Source: an uncultured Woeseiaceae bacterium (GTDB lineage Bacteria > Pseudomonadota > Gammaproteobacteria > Steroidobacterales > Woeseiaceae). From it: a stretch of 8,456 nt of DNA. Under the pieces are notes generated by a model, which made no database searches, had not been told where the DNA came from, and worked only from the letters and a program-made list of their open reading frames with translations. The stretch is taken from contig CALZHX010000100.1 in NCBI GenBank assembly GCA_945787435.1, forward strand, positions 1 through 8,456, in the 5' to 3' direction. Below, piece after piece: positions 1 through 5,588 of the stretch (its first letter is position 1; every line of letters starts with the position of its first letter). A program made the position numbers and the translations under genes.

Positions 1-17
1 CTGTCACTCAGGTAGCG

Positions 18-236
18 CTAGGCTTCGCCCATCTGCGTACCGGCAAGATATGCCTCCTCCGTGCTGGCGACGCTGCCGCCGACGAGAATCAGGAACCGGC
101 CCGGGTGAATCGTGCCGCAGCGAAGCAATGCGATGGGCGCCCGCTTGACCATGAGATCACTCGCCAGTACGCCGGCTGCAATCGTCTCAAATTCCAGTAG
201 CGCCAGGGCTCCGTGACGTTTCTTCTTCTGCGGCAT
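18..236 (-). CDS. BMC-T shell protein, N-terminal part only (in-frame amber stop near window edge)
   Basis: This is a bacterial microcompartment domain protein. The 72 visible residues form most of one BMC domain: a basic start (MPQKKKRHG), the ALALLEFETIAAGVLASD strand-helix start, the KRAPIALL segment, a pore-loop region (residues about 38-46) and the FLILVGGSVASTEEAYLAG strand-helix. The KRAP segment and overall pattern resemble single-layer tandem shell proteins (BMC-T, HO-5812/EtuB-like), which are normally about 200 residues with two BMC domains. Here translation stops at a TAG (18-20). The same frame downstream (bases 1-17) reads RYLSD, which fits the conserved end of the first domain (compare ALLDE in HO-5812 as I remember it). 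So the gene looks interrupted, or the base is a sequencing error. The start lies 5 bases after the aldehyde dehydrogenase stop with no clear ribosome binding site, so coupled translation is likely. The BMC assignment is firm; the single-layer BMC-T class is inferred. Confidence 0.75.
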   Translation of the reverse strand: MPQKKKRHGALALLEFETIAAGVLASDLMVKRAPIALLRCGTIHPGRFLILVGGSVASTEEAYLAGTQMGEA

Positions 237-241
237 GCGGT

Positions 242-1723
242 TTAAACGATACGGAAGTGATCGACGAGGACACAGCGCCGTAGCCGACTGAAGGCGACGG
301 GACCGGTGAGCCCTTCTCCTGTCGGACTCGCGATCGTGAAGCTGCAGTGGCCTTCTCCACCTTCGCCCAACCCGGCATAGAACGGGCCGTTCTTGGTGAA
401 GATGCTGGTGTTGATCGTTCGCGCCATGTGGCTCAGTGCCTCGATGTTTCTCGAGTACATGCCGGCCGAATGGCCGAAACCGTGCTCGGCTTCCTTGGCA
501 AGTTCAATGCCTCGGTCAACGTCTGGCACGGCGGTGACCGGTAACACCGGCATCATCTGTTCGGTCCAGACGAGCGGGTGGCCGTTGGATACTCGTGCGA
601 CCAACAACGGCGGGTCGCCGGAATAGGAGATGCCAGCCCGGGCGAGGATCTCACCCGCGTTCTTGCCGATGAGATCCTTCTCGACCACTGCACGTTGCCG
701 CTGGCCGCGCTCTTCGCTGAAGATCACTCGTTCGATTTTGTGAAAGTCCCGCTCATTCACAATATAGGCACCGTGGCGCCGCATCTGCTCAAGCAGTTTG
801 TCGACGATGCTGCTGACGGCGATGACTTCTTTCTCGTCCACGCACACGATGTTGTTGTCAAACGAGGCGCCGGCGACGATGCTGCGGCCGGCGAGTTCGA
901 GGTCTGCTGTCTCATCGACGACTACCGGAGGGTTGCCGGGCCCGGCACAGATGGCGCGCTTCCCGCTCGTCATCGCCTGGCGCACGACGCCGCTGCCGCC
1001 GGTGACGGCGAGGAGTCGCACACCGGGGTGGCTCATCAGTTCCTGCGCAGACTCGATCGTCGGCTCGGCGACCGCACTGACCAGGTTGGCGGGGCCGCCG
1101 CCGCGAATAATCGCGTGGTGCAGGAGTCGAATATTGGCCATGGAGCATTCGCGTGCATTGGGGTGCACGTTGAAAACAACGCTATTGCCTGCCGATACCA
1201 TGGCGATGGTATTGCAGATGATCGTCGAGGTTGGATTGGTTGTCGGTGTGATGGCGCCGATTACGCCGTAGGGCGCGTATTCGGTAAGCGTCAGTCCATT
1301 GTCCCCGGTGACTGCATGCGGCGTGAGCACGTCGGTGCCGGAGGTCTTTCGCGTAACCAGGCGGTTCTTGATAATCTTGTGTTCGACTCTGCCAAGCCCG
1401 GTCTCTTGTTGGGCGTGGCGCGCAAGTTCTTCGGCGTGCTCTAACATGGCCTCGCGAATCGAGTCGATGATTTTCTTTCGCCCTTCGAGCGACATGCCAT
1501 CAAGTTCATGGAATGCGGCGTTTGCCGCTGCGACCGCATCGTCGACCGTTGCGAAGACTCCGTCACCCAGTGCTTCGCGATGGATTTTCGCCGGTGCGTT
1601 GCGCACTGCAGTGTTGTCCGAATTTTCGGCCGGCGCAGCCCCGAGGCGTTGGGCGAGGCGGGTGGCAATGACATCCACCTGACGATCAGTAAGGAGGCCT
1701 GCGTTTCCGCCGGGTCGGCTCAT
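242..1723 (-). CDS. CoA-acylating aldehyde dehydrogenase of a microcompartment (EutE/PduP family)
   Basis: Oxidises an aldehyde, here most likely acetaldehyde released by the DeoC aldolase, to acyl-CoA with NAD+ and CoA inside the shell. The 493 residues align in pattern with EutE/PduP (about 465 residues). Visible are TPTTNPTST (159-167) in the cofactor-binding region, the AGPGNPP segment (260-266), and the nucleophile Cys294 in ASFDNNIVCVDEKEV, where EutE/PduP have NNLPC. The ending FSRLRRCVLVD is typical of the family. The extra N terminus carries an amphipathic segment (residues 11-28) followed by an Ala/Asn-rich linker to about residue 45, which is the usual arrangement of an encapsulation peptide. 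The start ATG shares one base with the BMC-P stop (TGATG) and follows a GGGAGAGG ribosome binding site, so the two are probably translationally coupled. Substrate choice is inferred from the neighbouring aldolase. Confidence 0.93.
   Translation of the reverse strand: MSRPGGNAGLLTDRQVDVIATRLAQRLGAAPAENSDNTAVRNAPAKIHREALGDGVFATVDDAVAAANAAFHELDGMSLEGRKKIIDSIREAMLEHAEELARHAQQETGLGRVEHKIIKNRLVTRKTSGTDVLTPHAVTGDNGLTLTEYAPYGVIGAITPTTNPTSTIICNTIAMVSAGNSVVFNVHPNARECSMANIRLLHHAIIRGGGPANLVSAVAEPTIESAQELMSHPGVRLLAVTGGSGVVRQAMTSGKRAICAGPGNPPVVVDETADLELAGRSIVAGASFDNNIVCVDEKEVIAVSSIVDKLLEQMRRHGAYIVNERDFHKIERVIFSEERGQRQRAVVEKDLIGKNAGEILARAGISYSGDPPLLVARVSNGHPLVWTEQMMPVLPVTAVPDVDRGIELAKEAEHGFGHSAGMYSRNIEALSHMARTINTSIFTKNGPFYAGLGEGGEGHCSFTIASPTGEGLTGPVAFSRLRRCVLVDHFRIV
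1640..1693 (-). other. Encapsulation-peptide-like helix at N terminus of the aldehyde dehydrogenase
   Basis: Codes for residues 11-28, LTDRQVDVIATRLAQRLG, with hydrophobic residues at 3-4 residue spacing as in an amphipathic helix. It is followed by a disordered-looking linker (AAPAENSDNTAVRNAP) before the catalytic domain. Such short helices target enzymes to the inner face of BMC shells. The same pattern, L-[ST]-D-x3-D-x4-RLxQxLG, occurs between the two domains of RpiB-DeoC in this operon. The targeting role is inferred. Confidence 0.7.
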
Positions 1724-2022
1724 CAGTCAGCCTCTCCCTTGCGGTATTTCTCGTCGCCCTCGATCTCCCAACTGTCTACGATCGCCATGACGACCGCGTC
1801 TACGGGTTTGTTGTCGGTAGCTGCAGTCTGGCGCGCAGATGAACCACTGGCGAACAGGACCATTTCGCCGACGCCGGCGCCGACGGCATCCACTGCCACC
1901 ACCGAGCCGCCAGACGGTTTGTTGTCGTGACCCCATAGACCCAACATCAGGAATTTGAATCCCTGTAGTTTGGAGTCCTTTTCGGTGGCAACGACAGTGC
2001 CGAGCACTTTCGCGAGTTTCAC
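1723..2022 (-). CDS. BMC-P shell vertex protein (EutN/CcmL family)
   Basis: A 99-residue pentamer-forming protein that caps the vertices of the microcompartment shell. The start MKLAKVLGTVVATEKDSKLQGFKFLML is the family signature: a first beta strand (KVLGTVVAT), a basic K-x-x-x-L-x-G segment and the following strand. VAVDAVGAGVGEMVLFASGSSAR (about residues 43-65) matches the conserved D-x-VGAGxGExVLxxxGSSAR region, and the C-terminal VDAVVMAIVDSWEI strand completes the fold. Length is normal for EutN/CcmL. The start codon is GTG, preceded by AGGAG six bases upstream. It lies 19 bases after the BMC-H stop, and its own stop overlaps the dehydrogenase start (TGATG). I see nothing abnormal in it. 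Confidence 0.95.
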   Translation of the reverse strand: MKLAKVLGTVVATEKDSKLQGFKFLMLGLWGHDNKPSGGSVVAVDAVGAGVGEMVLFASGSSARQTAATDNKPVDAVVMAIVDSWEIEGDEKYRKGEAD

Positions 2023-2041
2023 GGTTGCTCCTGATTAGTAG

Positions 2042-2338
2042 CTATTTCTTTTTCGCGTCTGGTTCGCGACCCAAAGGAATCGTCATGTCGACGCCCGTAT
2101 GCGGACGTGCAATGACATGTACAGCGACGACATCGCCGACACGCGCGCCTGCGGTACGTCCCGCGTCACACGCGGCTCGAACGGCCGCTACATCGCCGCG
2201 TACAACAGCCGTCGTGTAGCCGCCGCCAGTCTTCTCGTAGCTGACGAGCTCAACCTTCGCCGCTTTTACCATTGCGTCGGCCGCCTCCACCATGGCCGGA
2301 AAGCTCCGGCATTCGATCATTCCTAATGCTTCTGACAT
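2042..2338 (-). CDS. BMC-H hexameric shell protein
   Basis: A 98-residue single-BMC-domain protein that forms the hexagonal tiles of the shell facets. The sequence begins EALGMIECRSFPAMVEAADAM, the classic BMC start, continues through KAAKVELVSYEK, and has the pore-lining loop KTGGG at residues 36-40 where most metabolosome hexamers have KIGSG. The TTAVVRGDVAAVRAACDAG strand-helix and VVAVHVIARPH end the domain at about residue 79. A short polar tail ending in DAKKK follows. The two Gly in the pore loop suggest a small-side-chain pore for polar metabolites, though this is only inference. A strong GAGGAG ribosome binding site lies about nine bases before the ATG. The 53-base gap upstream contains a GC-rich hairpin. 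Confidence 0.96.
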   Translation of the reverse strand: MSEALGMIECRSFPAMVEAADAMVKAAKVELVSYEKTGGGYTTAVVRGDVAAVRAACDAGRTAGARVGDVVAVHVIARPHTGVDMTIPLGREPDAKKK

Positions 2339-2358
2339 CGCTATGCTCCTCGCGAATT

Positions 2359-2372
2359 GGGCCCGCGGACCC
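2359..2372 (-). other. Intercistronic GC-rich hairpin between the BMC-T and BMC-H genes
   Basis: On the transcribed strand the sequence GGGTCCGCGGGCCC can pair GGGUC with GGCCC (one G-U pair) around a CGCG loop. No run of U follows, and the ribosome binding site of the BMC-H gene comes soon after, so it is not a normal intrinsic terminator. It may stabilise the 3' segment of the message carrying the hexamer gene, which is usually needed in largest amount, or it may be incidental. Confidence 0.35.
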
Positions 2373-2391
2373 TGGTTAATCTATACAAAAA

Positions 2392-3012
2392 CTATTTCTT
2401 CGACTTGCCGGTAACGGCGTTAATCGCCTGCGTGGCTGCTTCGTGCGCAACCACCACATCCCGTTCCTCGCCGCCGATGTAAACACGGCCGAAGCTGCCC
2501 ACCGCGCGGACTTCGAGGATGTTGATATCTGCTGCCTTTTCGGCTTCATTTGCCGCCAATGCTGCGTAGGCAGCTGGCTCAACCTCGAGTACGAACAGCG
2601 TCTGCCCGGCGAGAATCATGTTGCCGTGGCGAAAGCGGTTGATCAGCATCGTCTGCGTATCTTCGAGGTGGCGGACCACTTCGTTGGAAACGACGCGTGG
2701 TTTGTGTCGGTCCTTTTCTTTGAGGTCGAGGGCGTCGAGAATCGCTTGCCCGGCCTGGCGGACATCGGCCTGGCTGTCGGAGTGGAGTTCAAGCATGCCG
2801 TAGTGCCGCTCGACGATCTGCATGCCTGGCGTTACATCCGTGGACTTTAGCGCTACGTCAAGAATGTGATTGATCGCCATGCCGGGGGCGATCTCAACGA
2901 ACAGGCTTGCCTGGCCGACCTTGGGAAGGTAACCCTTCGAGATCGTCGCCTGAAAGGACGCGAATTGCGGCTGCAACGAGTCCAGAAAAACATAAGCTCT
3001 AAGATCGACCAT
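2392..3012 (-). CDS. BMC-T tandem-domain shell protein, probable stacking (CcmP/HO-5816-like) type
   Basis: A 206-residue shell protein with two BMC domains that would form a pseudohexameric trimer. Domain 1 spans about residues 1-98 (starting VDLRAYVFLDSLQPQFASF) and domain 2 about residues 103-202 (containing NRFRHGNMILAGQTLFVLEV and GSFGRVYIGGEERDV). Starting on the strands that normally end the domain indicates circular permutation. The YVFLDSLQPQ opening and EAEKAADINILEV helix match, from memory, the BMC-T class in which two trimers stack face to face and can gate a large pore. Such proteins are thought to pass bulky substrates or cofactors. An excellent ribosome binding site (TTGAGGAG) begins at the aldolase stop codon, 12 bases before the ATG. 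The tandem BMC assignment is firm; the stacking subclass is moderately sure. Confidence 0.88.
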   Translation of the reverse strand: MVDLRAYVFLDSLQPQFASFQATISKGYLPKVGQASLFVEIAPGMAINHILDVALKSTDVTPGMQIVERHYGMLELHSDSQADVRQAGQAILDALDLKEKDRHKPRVVSNEVVRHLEDTQTMLINRFRHGNMILAGQTLFVLEVEPAAYAALAANEAEKAADINILEVRAVGSFGRVYIGGEERDVVVAHEAATQAINAVTGKSKK

Positions 3013-3024
3013 CGATTTAACTCC

Positions 3025-4344
3025 TCAAGCGCTAATGCTTGTCGATTTTGCTTCTCGCACAATGCCAATGCTGGCGCTTGCGCCAAGACGGGTTGCTCCC
3101 GCCTCGATCATCGCCTTGGCATCGCTATAAGAACTGATTCCACCGGAGGCCTTGACCTCCATGCCGGCGCCGCGAACGACTTCGGCCATGAGTGCGACGT
3201 CGCTGACCGTGGCACCGCCGGTCGAAAAGCCGGTAGATGTCTTGACGAAGTGCGCACCGGCACGTTGTGCCAGCTCCGATGCGCGCCGTTTTTCATCGTC
3301 AGTAAGAAGCGCTGTTTCAAGAATGACCTTACAGACGGCGTTTCCGTCGACGCAGTCTTCGACCACCGCCTGGATGTCACGAAACACCAGGTCGTCATTG
3401 CCACTCTTGAGCGCGCCAACGTTGATGACCATGTCGATTTCGCGGGCGCCGTTACGAATGGCGCGGCGTGCTTCCATGGCCTTGATTGCGGGCTCGTTCG
3501 CGCCGAGCGGAAAACCAACGACGGTGCAGGTGAGCACATCGCTGCCGCGCAGAAGCTCGGCCGCGAGCGATACCCAGGTGGGGTTGATGCACACCGAGCG
3601 AAAATTGTATTCGAGCGCCTCTGCGCAGAGTTTGCGCACCTGTTCCTCAGTCGAGGCGGGTTTGAGCAGCGTGTGATCGATATAGCGGGCGAGGTCGCCG
3701 GGAATGCTCCCCGGGCGCTCGGCAGGAGCGACACTCGTCAATCCCGTGGCGCCAAGCCGAACGAATTCTCGTGCCGCTTCGGGGTCGTCCCCAACGCTGG
3801 CCCCGGAAGGTTCGGAGTTTGTCATCGGGCCGAGTATCTGATGCAGGCGATCGACGACCTTATCAATGTCGTGATCTGACAATTGCAGGTCAGCCGCATC
3901 TTCGGCAAACATCGCCACCCGGTCCAGATGACGTGCTTCCGTACACTCGGTCGCCAGCCAGACGTCGACGATCTGTTTCGCCAGCCCGGCACCGATGAGA
4001 CCAGCTCCCAGGGTCAGCACATTGGCATTGTTGTGCTCGCGACTATTGCGGGCACTCGACAGATCGTAGGCGAGTGCCGCGCGTACGTCGGGGACCTTGT
4101 TTGCGACCATGCAAGAGCCGATACCTGCACCGTCGATCATGATGCCGACGTCGGCGCTGCCGCGGGAAACCGCGTCTGCGACCGCGCGGGCGAAGACCGG
4201 GTAGTCGACAGCTTCATTTGATGAAGTTCCTACGTCTTCGATGTTGTGTCCGGCGTCACGCAGATGTGCCGCCAGGCTGCTTTTGAGATCGTACCCGCCG
4301 TGATCGGCACCAATGGCTATTCTCATTGTCCTGCTCATGTCCAT
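3025..4344 (-). CDS. Fused RpiB-like sugar-phosphate isomerase / deoxyribose-phosphate aldolase (DeoC)
   Basis: A 439-residue two-domain enzyme. Residues 7-147 are an RpiB/LacAB-type isomerase: IGADHGGYDLK (11-21), VDYP (46-49), REHNNANVLTLGA (102-114) and the phosphate-binding pair Arg138/Arg142. The catalytic position of the E. coli enzyme (Cys66) is Asp71 here, in IDGAGIGSC. Residues 155-172 form an encapsulation-peptide-like helix, followed by a Ser/Gly/Pro-rich linker. Residues about 215-437 are DeoC: YIDHTLLKP, EIDMVINVG (Asp304), VILET, VKTSTGF with Schiff-base Lys368, and KASGGI with the second active-site Lys398. DeoC splits 2-deoxyribose 5-phosphate into acetaldehyde and glyceraldehyde 3-phosphate, feeding the dehydrogenase downstream. 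The start is uncertain: the ATG at 4344, the ATG at 4338 (an ATGA overlap with the regulator stop) or the ATG at 4326 preceded by AGGA and matching the usual RpiB start. DeoC should be active; the isomerase role is uncertain. Confidence 0.95.
   Translation of the reverse strand: MDMSRTMRIAIGADHGGYDLKSSLAAHLRDAGHNIEDVGTSSNEAVDYPVFARAVADAVSRGSADVGIMIDGAGIGSCMVANKVPDVRAALAYDLSSARNSREHNNANVLTLGAGLIGAGLAKQIVDVWLATECTEARHLDRVAMFAEDAADLQLSDHDIDKVVDRLHQILGPMTNSEPSGASVGDDPEAAREFVRLGATGLTSVAPAERPGSIPGDLARYIDHTLLKPASTEEQVRKLCAEALEYNFRSVCINPTWVSLAAELLRGSDVLTCTVVGFPLGANEPAIKAMEARRAIRNGAREIDMVINVGALKSGNDDLVFRDIQAVVEDCVDGNAVCKVILETALLTDDEKRRASELAQRAGAHFVKTSTGFSTGGATVSDVALMAEVVRGAGMEVKASGGISSYSDAKAMIEAGATRLGASASIGIVREAKSTSISA
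3829..3882 (-). other. Encapsulation-peptide-like helix between the RpiB and DeoC domains
   Basis: Codes for residues 155-172 of the fusion, LSDHDIDKVVDRLHQILG, an amphipathic helix lying after the RpiB domain and before a flexible linker (residues 173-186, rich in Ser, Gly, Pro). It matches the N-terminal segment of the aldehyde dehydrogenase (LTDRQVDVIATRLAQRLG) at 8 of 18 positions, plus three conservative changes. BMC targeting helices are usually terminal; an internal one between two catalytic domains is less usual. Function is inferred. Confidence 0.65.
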
Positions 4345-4682
4345 ACCGCCGAATCATCGCGCTTCGAGGAGCGCGCTGTCGTCTGCAGCGTATCGGCCTC
4401 TCCATCGAGGACGGCCTGTAACTTCATGACATAAAGTCGAAGGCGCTCGAGCCCTAGCTCAGTGATGCGAAACTCGGTAACAGTGCGGCGGCCCTTCTTT
4501 CCTTTGCCAATTTCGATGTAGCCCACCTCGGCAAGCTTGCGGGTTTGCACATGCAGGTTGCCATCGGACAGGCTGGTTTCGGCCTTCATGTCGGAAAAGG
4601 AAACGGGCGTGCCCGGCACGAGCGTGGCCAGGATGCCTAGGCGACAGGGAGCGCTGATCATTTCGTCGAAGTGTAGATTCAC
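4335..4682 (-). CDS. Winged-helix transcriptional regulator of the microcompartment operon
   Basis: A 115-residue DNA-binding protein of the small winged-helix type annotated as HTH_34 / MarR-ArsR-like. Residues 5-22 (FDEMISAPCRLGILATLV) form the first helices, 27-37 the helix before the turn, 38-54 (SLSDGNLHVQTRKLAEVG) the recognition helix, and 55-73 (YIEIGKGKKGRRTVTEFRIT) the basic wing. The helix from about 77 to 92 probably mediates dimerisation. There is no metal-binding cysteine cluster and no separate ligand domain. The start codon is GTG, with an in-frame TAA shortly upstream and no clear ribosome binding site. It is the first gene of the BMC operon and its end overlaps the start of RpiB-DeoC, so it probably regulates its own operon through the CTTY-N7-RAAG sites just upstream. 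Repressor activity is inferred from operator placement. Confidence 0.88.
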   Translation of the reverse strand: MNLHFDEMISAPCRLGILATLVPGTPVSFSDMKAETSLSDGNLHVQTRKLAEVGYIEIGKGKKGRRTVTEFRITELGLERLRLYVMKLQAVLDGEADTLQTTARSSKRDDSAVWT

Positions 4683-4693
4683 GGTTCGATTAA

Positions 4694-4801
4694 CTTTATT
4701 TTACGAAGTATCCTGTTTCAGGCGGGCCGGTGTCAAGTGAAATACTTCACAAAACAAAGTAAATAAACGGAAAGACGTCTATTTAGCTTTGTATTGTAAA
4801 G
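4694..4801. promoter_or_regulatory. Three-copy palindromic operator cluster in the divergent promoter region
   Basis: Three 15-base sites share the form CTTY-N7-RAAG: CTTTATTTTACGAAG (4694-4708), CTTCACAAAACAAAG (4745-4759) and CTTTGTATTGTAAAG (4787-4801). The second matches the reverse complement of the first at 12 of 15 bases and the reverse complement of the third at 13 of 15. Extended to 17 bases (4694-4710 and 4743-4759), the first two form an inverted repeat with 14 matches. Centres are 51 and 42 bases apart. The first site overlaps the -10 and start point of the BMC promoter, the second lies just upstream of its -35, and the third faces the membrane protein and PQQ genes. Binding by the adjacent winged-helix regulator is inferred. 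Another palindrome, GTGAA-ATAC-TTCAC, lies at 4737-4750. Confidence 0.6.
4707..4736 (-). promoter_or_regulatory. Sigma70-type promoter of the microcompartment operon
   Basis: Read on the minus strand, a perfect -35 hexamer TTGACA (4736-4731) is followed after 18 bases by GATACT (4712-4707), which matches TATAAT at four of six positions. Transcription would begin near 4700, giving a short leader before the GTG at 4682. A palindromic site (4694-4708) covers the end of the -10 and the start point. Confidence 0.65.
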
Positions 4802-4851
4802 TTTGGTGCCGCTGATTGAGGTCATCCTCAGTCGGCGTGTATGGTGAGCCG

Positions 4852-4887
4852 ATGAAGCCCGCTGCTCGAGCTATCCTGTGTGGATGA
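4852..4887 (+). other. Possible 11-codon leader ORF coupled to the membrane protein gene
   Basis: An ATG at 4852 opens MKPAARAILCG and stops at a TGA (4885-4887) that overlaps the ATG at 4884 as ATGA. It is itself preceded by a four-codon frame (ATG 4841, MVSR) ending with the same ATGA overlap at 4852-4855. A GGTGAG stretch lies before the 4852 ATG. The frames are too short to judge by coding signal, so they may be chance. Confidence 0.25.
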
Positions 4888-5588
4888 AATTCGCAACCGC
4901 TACACGTACCTGGGACCACGGTGCGCGACCGCGGCTCTTCGCGAGCATGGCGATTGCGACAGGCCTCATCGGGGCGCTAATCTTCCTGGTGACGTTTGCT
5001 GTTGACGACGAGGTAGTTGCGGAGCTCGAGGTATTTCTGATTGAGCCCGACCAGCCGGTTCCCGTCGAACCAGTTGTCGTGCAGGTGCCGGATCCGGTCG
5101 TTGTAGAGGCAATCGAGGAGACGCCGGTCGATCCTCTGCCAGATGCTGAAACGCCTGTCGAAGAGGATGTGGCCGCGCCGCGCGACTGGTACGCACAGAT
5201 GGACGACATTGTGAAATCCGGCGCAACGAGCGATCAGAGAACGTATTCGGTTAACCCTGTATTCGACGAAAAACGCCGCCAGGCCGCGCTGCAGTTCAGG
5301 CCATCCCGGGCGCCGGTCGGAAAGCCGATCTGGGAAAACGTCGAGACAGATCAAATGGGCCGCAAGATCCTGGTTAGTGGCGACTGCCACCGTGTTGTCG
5401 ATGACCCGAGTGCGGTGAGATACGAAGAGTTTCGCACTTTCCACCAGTTCATAGTGTTCTGCAGCAAGTTTAATCGGCAGCCAAAGAAGCTGCCGTGGGT
5501 TGACGAAATCCGTGACCGGCACGTCTACCTGCAACCCGACGACGTGCAGGACAATACCCGGACCGATCTGCTGGTCGAGCTGCAATGA
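4884..5588 (+). CDS. Membrane-anchored protein of unknown function with acidic proline-rich stalk
   Basis: I do not recognise a family. With the ATG at 4884 it has 234 residues (236 from an alternative GTG at 4878; numbering here is from the GTG). A basic N terminus (residues 4-19) precedes one transmembrane segment (20-42). Next comes an acidic stalk rich in Pro, Val and Glu (43-101) with repeated P-V-x-x-P-V-V-V type units, reminiscent of TonB periplasmic linkers. A globular C-terminal domain (about 103-236) follows with two cysteines, Cys170 and Cys195, that could form a disulphide. The charge pattern predicts a short cytoplasmic end and a periplasmic body. Its stop overlaps the start of the PQQ dehydrogenase as ATGA, so they are translated together, and it may be an accessory, assembly or electron-transfer partner of that enzyme. 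That role is a guess from position only. No good ribosome binding site is visible at either start. Confidence 0.8.
   Translation: MKFATATRTWDHGARPRLFASMAIATGLIGALIFLVTFAVDDEVVAELEVFLIEPDQPVPVEPVVVQVPDPVVVEAIEETPVDPLPDAETPVEEDVAAPRDWYAQMDDIVKSGATSDQRTYSVNPVFDEKRRQAALQFRPSRAPVGKPIWENVETDQMGRKILVSGDCHRVVDDPSAVRYEEFRTFHQFIVFCSKFNRQPKKLPWVDEIRDRHVYLQPDDVQDNTRTDLLVELQ

Noticed and set aside
18..20. TAG as a recoded sense codon (for example pyrrolysine or amber suppression) in the BMC-T gene
   Set aside because: TAG ends three other well-defined genes in the window at the expected lengths, and no suppressor tRNA or recoding element is visible.
578..1444. Long open frame of 288 codons on the plus strand
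   Set aside because: It lies wholly antisense to the aldehyde dehydrogenase, whose sequence is clearly conserved; its translation has no recognisable domain and is a by-product of GC-rich codon use.
2866..3879. Long open frame of 337 codons on the plus strand
   Set aside because: It is antisense to the DeoC domain and linker and to the start of the BMC-T gene, both with firm family signatures, so it is a shadow frame.
4760..4840. Sigma70 promoter for the membrane protein/PQQ unit
   Set aside because: The AT-rich stretch contains weak -10-like hexamers such as TATTGT (4792-4797), but none has a convincing -35 at proper spacing, so I did not annotate one.
4977..5585. Open frame of 202 codons on the minus strand opposite the stalk protein
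   Set aside because: The plus-strand frame has a clear membrane segment, a low-complexity stalk and coupling to the PQQ gene; the opposite frame has no such features and would sit isolated against the direction of the pair.
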